A stretch of 64,000 bases of DNA, from positions 19,189,889-19,253,888 of the forward strand of contig OW203732.1 of the NCBI GenBank assembly GCA_934045075.1. The letters are read 5' to 3'. The notes below the pieces were generated by a model. It did no database searches, was not told the origin of the DNA, and was given only the letters and a program-made list of their open reading frames with translations. The position numbers and the translations under genes are program-made. The stretch is from Yponomeuta sedellus. Taxonomy: Eukaryota > Arthropoda > Insecta > Lepidoptera > Yponomeutidae. The first letter of the stretch is position 1; every line of letters begins with the position of its first letter. Shown piece by piece: positions 47,928 to 64,000 of the stretch.

Positions 47928-48292
47928 CTAGCTGTCCCACCGAACTTCGTACCGCCTAACAATCGATTCTTTAATTTTTTTTTATTTTTCTCTCCGTAAG
48001 AACCATCTTCGTACTTCAAGGAATATTCTAAAAAAAGAATTAACGAAATCGGTTCAGCTGCTCTCGAGATTTGCCCTTACTAACACATTCGGCGATTAAT
48101 TTTTATATTATAGACTAGCTGACCCAGCTAACTTCGTACTGCCTTCCATCCATTCTTATTTTTTTTTCTCTCCGTAAGAACCATCCTCGTACTTCAAGGA
48201 ATATTCTAAAAAAAGAATCAGCGAAATAGGTTCAGCTGCTCTCGAGATTTGCGCTTACCAACACATTCGGCGATTCATTTTTATATTAAAGA
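47928..48292 (-). mobile_element. Two Helitrons in exact head-to-tail tandem
   Basis: Copy A is 47928-48114 and copy B 48115-48292. On the minus strand the CTAG 3' end of B directly abuts the TCTATAATATAA 5' end of A with no spacer. The copies differ at several positions, so the tandem is not brand new. Confidence 0.78.
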
Positions 48293-48304
48293 TTATGCAT
48301 AGAA

Positions 48305-49250
48305 AAACAAAAATGTATTTCGAATGTCCGTAGTTTAATTATGCATCCTTCAGACCACATTTATCACAAGTTTACCAATTTTATTACAATAATTAAAATG
48401 TTAAATTGTGCGAGGGAGACAACATGCTCCACTTAAGTACAGTCATAAGGCCAAGCAAGCATTTTATAAAATTTTGAGGACGGTGGTCACGATAACAAAA
48501 GGGCTCGGAATGAAAGCAGTGGACGCTGATGTGCCCGGCTCTTAAGTCGGGCACGCTAAGTATGTATTGTACGTGCGTTGTCTAACTAGATTAATATCTG
48601 TGTCCAAGCATCTACTCTTAAACGGAATTGCGTTAGTTTTCACCTTCACGGGGTACCAGGGTGTAACACTAGCGCCACTCAGGAACAAAAAATATCACTC
48701 TTAAAGATAAAATGATAATTTGTGTTTAAAATACTTGTTATTACGAGACAGTGCAGACAGTTTTTGTAAATACGATGTGTGATAAAAGACATAGTTTATT
48801 TTTCATTGGTGGCGCTAGATACCTCACTGGATCCTCTCAAGTCTGCTCTTACGCGAAGCATGCTGTCTCGCTTGCACAATTTTACATTTTTAAATATTGT
48901 AATAAAATTAGTAAGCTTTTGATAAATTTCGTCTGAGGTTTTCATGTTTAATAAAATTACGAACTAAAAATAAAAATTCCATTAAGATTCATGGAATTTT
49001 TATTTTTCTATACATAGTGTTTAACAAAGTTGTTCACAAAATTATTAATTTTAGAATCAAATTGTCTCAATTAAAAACTAAGTATAAAAAAAATATGCCT
49101 TGAAAATTTGCCATTCAAGTATCCATCAAACCCTCAGACCACAATTATCAAAAAAATACCATTTTATACACTATCACTAAAAATGTTATATTGTGCGAGC
49201 GAGACAGCCCATGCTCGACATAAGAACAACCTTAAGACCGAACTTTACTT
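48305..49250. repeat. Three related copies of a decayed element (+,-,+)
   Basis: 48340-48450, 48850-48945 (inverted) and 49125-49235 share TCAGACCACA, a polymorphic TTTATNACA stretch, AAAATGTTA and TTGTGCGAGCGAGACA. 48968-49006 is a separate hairpin with AAAAATAAAAATTCCAT arms. Confidence 0.55.
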
Positions 49251-49340
49251 GTGCTTCTCTTAACTCTCAAATATATCTGTTAAATTTTTTGAACTAAAAC
49301 TTTCGTAAGCACTACACATTATAGACTTTTAGTCCGAATC

Positions 49341-49414
49341 TACTTACGGGTGTTGTTATATCGGAGCTCGCGTCGTCGGTTGCTCGTCCAATATGACAAC
49401 ACCCGTAAGTAGAT
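49341..49414. repeat. 18-bp-arm hairpin
   Basis: TCTACTTACGGGTGTTGT (49341-49358) is repeated exactly inverted at 49397-49414. Probably a miniature palindrome; function unknown. Confidence 0.6.
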
Positions 49415-49880
49415 CCTGAGTCTAAAACATCTGTTACATTACGTTACGATCTTAAAACACATGCTAGATACAAAAGATACAGCAAACTGTTCCACGCTAG
49501 ACACTACGAAAAATGACTAAAACACATTGACTTTGCCTCTTACTCAGCTAGAACTAAATTACTGCCTACGAGACTAAGGTTAAATAACATTTAAAAACGA
49601 GAAGGTTACACATTTGAGGTATTTTTCCGTTTAGTAAGGAAACTTAAAAATAAAAACATTTCGTATAAGTGTGATAGCCGTTTCACTATTCGTTAGATAT
49701 TATGAATATAATAGTTTACTACACAAGTAACACCATAAATGGAGAATTCTGGTGGCCCATCAAAAACCATGTAACTCTTACGCACAAAATATGAAGTGTT
49801 ATCGATTTTTTTCAATACGATTACGGTCGTGACGTCATTCCTGCTTCTCTCTCTTTCTGTTTCAGTCTAACATATTAATG

Positions 49881-50228
49881 TACAGTGCTACACAAGAAAT
49901 AAGTCTCGCGGATGTCCCTGCGCAGATGACCAAATTTTGGATGTGCGGCAAGTTGATCGACCAATCAGATAGTTTCATTTTATGGCAGGCCGCGCGCCTT
50001 TGTTGCTATTGGTTGATTCAACGTCATCGATGCAGGTGACTATTACTTTGGCAATATTAGCGTGAGCGAAATAGGTAGCGATACTGCGGCAATCAATTCT
50101 GCACCTTAACCGTATCGGTTAAAGATCATGTTGAATGTACTTATAGCTTCGGGTACTTTCGTTACACCTCTTCCTAGTCTGCGCGAACGTAGATTCCCGA
50201 AGGGGATTTTATGATGTGTAGTACTGTA
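49881..50228. mobile_element. MITE with TACAGTGCTACACA ends, copy 1
   Basis: The ends TACAGTGCTACACAAGAAAT and TACAGTACTACACATCATAA (inward) include the TA target duplication. 348 bp, non-coding. The second copy, at 55441-55788 in an intron of BTAF1, is inverted and similar end to end. Confidence 0.8.
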
Positions 50229-50305
50229 CTTATGTAATTGCTCGAAATAAGTCATGGTTTTCAGGTGCAGGAACATATAACATAATTCCCTCTGTAATAA
50301 TTGGC

Positions 50306-50712
50306 CTAGGAGTAATAATTGACAGCAGAGTAAACTGGACGTCACATGTTGACTCCGTCCGGTTTACAGATACAAGAGCTCTAAACGCATCAAGCCCAAT
50401 TCTAAATCGCAGTTCCCTAAGTCCAACCATTAAATTAAAAATATATTGTGCCTTGGTCCGTCCCTGTATTACTTATGCATCACCGGTATGCGTTAGTACT
50501 TGCGATACTAGTTATAAGAAACTACAGGCAGTACAAAATAAAGCTTTGAAAACATCATTTAACACCCCTTTTCTTACAAACTTATGCGAACTTCACAGAA
50601 AGTGAAATATTCCTAACATAAAAGAGTATATTCTGAAACAAACAAAATTATTTTATCTATATGAAAACCAGCTTAATAAAAATGTATTGGTTCGCTACAT
50701 TGGTAGAAGCAG
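50306..50712 (+). pseudogene. Jockey-type reverse transcriptase C-terminal relic
   Basis: Frame LGVIIDSRVNWTSHVD, then LVRPCITYASPVCVS and LQAVQNKALKTSFNTPF, a stop (50602), then NIPNIKEYILKQTKLFYLY. This is the thumb/connection region of Jockey-clade RTs (LGV.LD...W..H, RP..TYA.PVW, LQ..QNK.LR). One stop, both ends missing. A tail-like AATAAAGAATTTTATAAATC near 51165 may be its 3' end. Confidence 0.75.
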
Positions 50713-52086
50713 AAATAAAGACTTGTCGTATATCGATAAGTATCATAGATACCGCCTACCCCATCACTATGTGCTTGGCAGTGATAAGTTGTGTTTGTGA
50801 CCAAGCTTGGATCCAAAGTAGTTGTTTCGTGCGTGCGCAATAAAATGTTCTTCTTCCACCTGCAATTGTGATACAAATTCCGTATTACTATTAATTTAAA
50901 AGAGTATTAGTTTCCTTGTAAATTAATAGGTATACTTGTGTGTATATTATCCATTATGTTATGCCAAGAAATGTGAACTATACAACGTTAACAAAGAAAA
51001 TCACCGATGTAAGTATTTCCTAAGTAAATATTGTTGTTACAAGTTTCCTATTCTATGCAAGAAGTTTAAAGAGGTGTTTTAGCCTGATAACATATATCAG
51101 TTTATGACAATGTATAAACCATGACCGTGTTTTGGTTTTTAAACCATTTATAATGTTTATGTTAAATAAAGAATTTTATAAATCAATCAATCACTTCCCC
51201 CTGTATGTGTGAGTGTGTGTGTGTTTCTATCTGTACGTCATAAAAACAGAGAATTTCTTGATGAGCCAACCAGTGCAATAAATAGATTCCATAGCATCAT
51301 AAGCTTTTATAACTACTGCTACCTTAATAGCTAGTTGAAATTAAATAAAGTCAAATTATTCTAGATAGTGGCAAAAAACGACCAACTGTCGGTGGAGACA
51401 AAATGGTGCATAACTCTGGAGTAATTCTTTCATATGAAATCTGAGAGAAATTTCTTATATAGCTCCTTCTTTTTAAGTACATTAAGCTATTTGGACAGTG
51501 CGACGAAGGTGATGACGGTTTGCCTACAGACATAGCGGAGCGGAAATAGATTGACTACATTTTTTTATCAATAATACAAAAACTCTACAGCTAGGGATTT
51601 ATCAAAGAGCGCTATGTTAATTTAAAAAACCGTATTATACTGGCCGCAATCTTATTATTGTTATGAATCAAAATGGCCGTCATGCAAATGGCGGCTGTGG
51701 TTATTTATCGCCGGGAAAACTTCGCCATCTTTTTTGTGCACGACACCGTACAACCGTTAATATTGGTGCCAGACCCTACTCCACTGCACGATCATAATCG
51801 ATCCAAAGCGTTAATCTCAGTTAATTTATAAAATTATTATATCGCACTCTTCTATCCCACAAAGCTGGCTGTGGGTACTTTACAGAACTGCAAGTTTGTC
51901 CAAGTGCCGCACTGCCCCGGCCAATGTCCTATCCACTGGGCAGACTGTCATGTCCACTGGACAGAGTCCTATACACAAATGGTCCAGCCAAAATTCGCTA
52001 TATCTTTACAGTTGATCTCCGTCAAATCGGGTCTATCCAGAATGAAAGACAACCGATCCTTACTCTTTACGATGCATCCTCCAAAA
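50713..52086. other. Region downstream of BTAF1 stop, including its 3' UTR
   Basis: The BTAF1 3' UTR must start at 52086 and run downward. No unambiguous AATAAA was found on the minus strand near it, so the end is not placed. 51875-51990 has imperfect repeats of GTCC(A)TATCCACTGG.CAGA. 51195-51230 is GTGTGAGTGTGTGTG. Confidence 0.4.
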
Positions 52087-62534
<10,448 letters not shown>

Positions 62535-62649
62535 CTGCGGGGGAGAGAGCGGAAGGTTTCGATACAAGTGGAAAAAATCATCGAGTTCGGGAAAGTTATT
62601 AAAAGCACGAGTGTGTAATAGCCCACATCCCGCACGCTAAACGTCCCTG

Positions 62650-62935
62650 CAATACGCCACTTTTTGAGCAACTGTATTAAAATAGTATATTTCATTACAA
62701 GTGCGGAAAGGCTGTCATTGCAAAGAGTTCCGACAAATGTCTACCCGAGTAGAGGCGCAGCCAAAGGCGAGGGTTGACAGTCGGAAGAAGTTGCAATGAC
62801 GGTTCCGCACGTGTGATGAACGACTATTTTTAATACAGTTGCGAAAAAATTAAGCAATTTAATAAAGAAAGTTATTTGGAAAATGGCGCCACTTTTTGAG
62901 CAACTGTATTAAAAAATACTTTTTCATCCCATCTA
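62650..62935. mobile_element. Foldback MITE with CACTTTTTGAGCAACTGTAT ends
   Basis: The left arm 62656-62730 and right arm about 62785-62850 pair (ACTGTATTAAAA..., GTGCGGAA...TCATTGCAA). A third arm-end copy lies at 62886-62930. Non-coding; sits in the intron upstream of exon a. Confidence 0.65.
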
Positions 62936-62979
62936 TTCGAATGTATTGTATATTAGCAAAGGGGAAGATAAAAATGACC

Positions 62980-63081
62980 CGGAACCGGCGTGCATGCAAC
63001 GACTTGAGAACGTTGATCTGTCAGGATCGTGGCAAGTGGCAGTCCCTGGTATCTGCCTACCCCTCTGGGATACAGGCGTGA
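62980..63081 (+). pseudogene. RTE-type LINE C-terminal tail relic
   Basis: Reads CNDLRTLICQDRGKWQSLVS, then AYPSGIQA and a stop. The DRGKW.SL(V/L)SA end is typical of RTE-like LINE ORFs. It is antisense to BTAF1. Confidence 0.6.
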
Positions 63082-63672
63082 GGTTATGTATGTACGTCTA
63101 TTCGAAAAGAATGACTTGGTTCGCCTTTAAGTGCACCCAAAGATGGTGTTTTCTATAAGAAATTTTTAGCGGGCAGTAATGAGGTTTTAAACCTCTTTAT
63201 AAGTGCGCCGCAATTATCTTTGCCGCGCAATTTTTTAATTTGGAAAATTTTAGTGTGCAGCGCTAAAGAATCGAACGCAAAAATTGTTTGTATAAAGACT
63301 GGCTGGTACGAAGGCCCATAGGCGCGCCGCGCCGGCTGAATAAAAAAAGAAATCAAATAAAAACGCGCGAGCTACAGCCCGCGTTTTCGTAAATTGTCAC
63401 GGATTGTTAGAAATTCATGATTTTGTTTGGAAAACTCAGGCACTTTTTATTTTCTCATAGTGGGTGATGAAAAGTAGAGTGTATCACTCGGGCGCCACAT
63501 ATATTTTTGGGTCGGGCGACTTACGTTGAATCCCTCGTTATGTTCAGGATTCAACTAAAGAATCCCTCGCTACGTTCAAGATTTTACTACTCCGTGGAAC
63601 TTGTAGTGGTTGAGGATTAGCTGACTAATTGCTGCTGACTTGATTGTTTAATATTTTGCCTGCATCACTGAC

Positions 63673-63720
63673 CTGTTGTCGGCGGATACACGATCAAGGC
63701 AATAGAATGAAGGGTTTTGA
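63673..63720 (-). CDS. BTAF1: Possible BTAF1 exon upstream of exon a
   Basis: A 48-nt segment reads KTLHSIALIVYPPTTG with AG before it and ACAG|GTCAGTG after it. Its phase fits the split Gly codon of exon a, giving VYPPTTG|HWV against the VCPPTLTGHWV expected in BTAF1. One residue is missing and Cys is Tyr, so it may be a decayed copy like the one at 55.07 kb, with the real exon beyond 64000. Confidence 0.35.
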
Positions 63721-63769
63721 CTCAGTTTCACCGTAACTATTATAAACGATTTATTTATTGATTGAACCA

Positions 63770-64000
63770 CTGACTGACCCACTGACCTATCAGCATCGGC
63801 AGACTCACTGACCTGTCAGTAACGGCATACTCATGGACCTGCCATTATCGGCAGACTCACTGACCTGCCACTATCGGCAGACTCACTGAACCGTCAGTAC
63901 CGGCATACTTACTAATCCGTAAGTATCGGCAGACTCATTAACCTGTCAGTATCGGCAAACTCACTGACCTGTCAGTATCGGCAGACTCACTAGCCTGTAA
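63770..64000. repeat. 26-bp minisatellite with 5' splice-site motif
   Basis: About nine imperfect units. On the BTAF1 strand: ACTGACAGGTCAGTGAGTCT followed by GCCGAT. The ACAG|GTCAGTGA string equals the donor of the candidate exon at 63673. It reaches the window end, so its full length is unknown. Confidence 0.9.

Overview
The window is lepidopteran nuclear DNA. Evidence for this: Lep1-type Helitrons (5' TC...ATATTATA, 3' CTAG), the moth/butterfly retroposon tail ending in CCAGCAGTGGAC, the repeat beginning GGCCAAGTGCGAGTC, and a GT-AG-spliced animal gene. There are no bacterial-style operons. Nearly all short open frames are chance frames or shadows of repeats.

One host gene is recognisable, on the minus strand from about 52.1 to 62.5 kb (possibly to 63.7 kb). 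It is the 3' part of BTAF1 (Mot1/TAF172; Hel89B in Drosophila), the Snf2-family ATPase that removes TBP from DNA. Eight consecutive exons join in frame (496 residues) from just upstream of helicase motif II to the stop codon. Motif I and the HEAT-repeat half lie upstream of the window. The introns hold tandem arrays, four of which carry GTGAGT- or GTCAGT-type 5' splice-site sequences in the sense orientation. One intron also holds a decayed second copy of an exon.

The remaining ~52 kb is a graveyard of mobile elements plus a few fresh insertions. 0-3.4 kb: a snapback tRNA-like retroposon, a Helitron and a damaged mariner. 3.86-7.06 kb: a huge palindromic hAT-type element with an 8-bp target duplication. 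7.5-15.1 kb: MITEs, a spliced HTH fragment and more tRNA-like retroposons. 15-24 kb: mostly unassigned DNA with LINE relics. 24.5-25.2 kb: a tandem array of the tRNA-like unit. 25.8-26.7 and 32.4-33.4 kb: very long AAAT and AGAAT microsatellites. 36.8-42.5 kb: a complete, apparently intact I-clade LINE with both ORFs, poly(A) tail and perfect 14-bp target duplication. 42.5-52 kb: Helitrons, a Harbinger relic with a MADF fragment, a Jockey relic and several MITEs.

Most interesting to follow up are the sense-strand 5' splice-site-like arrays in BTAF1 introns, the retroposon family with opposed tRNA-like ends, the 3.2-kb palindrome, and the intact LINE. No sequence search or folding program was run. 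Family names rest on motifs read by eye.
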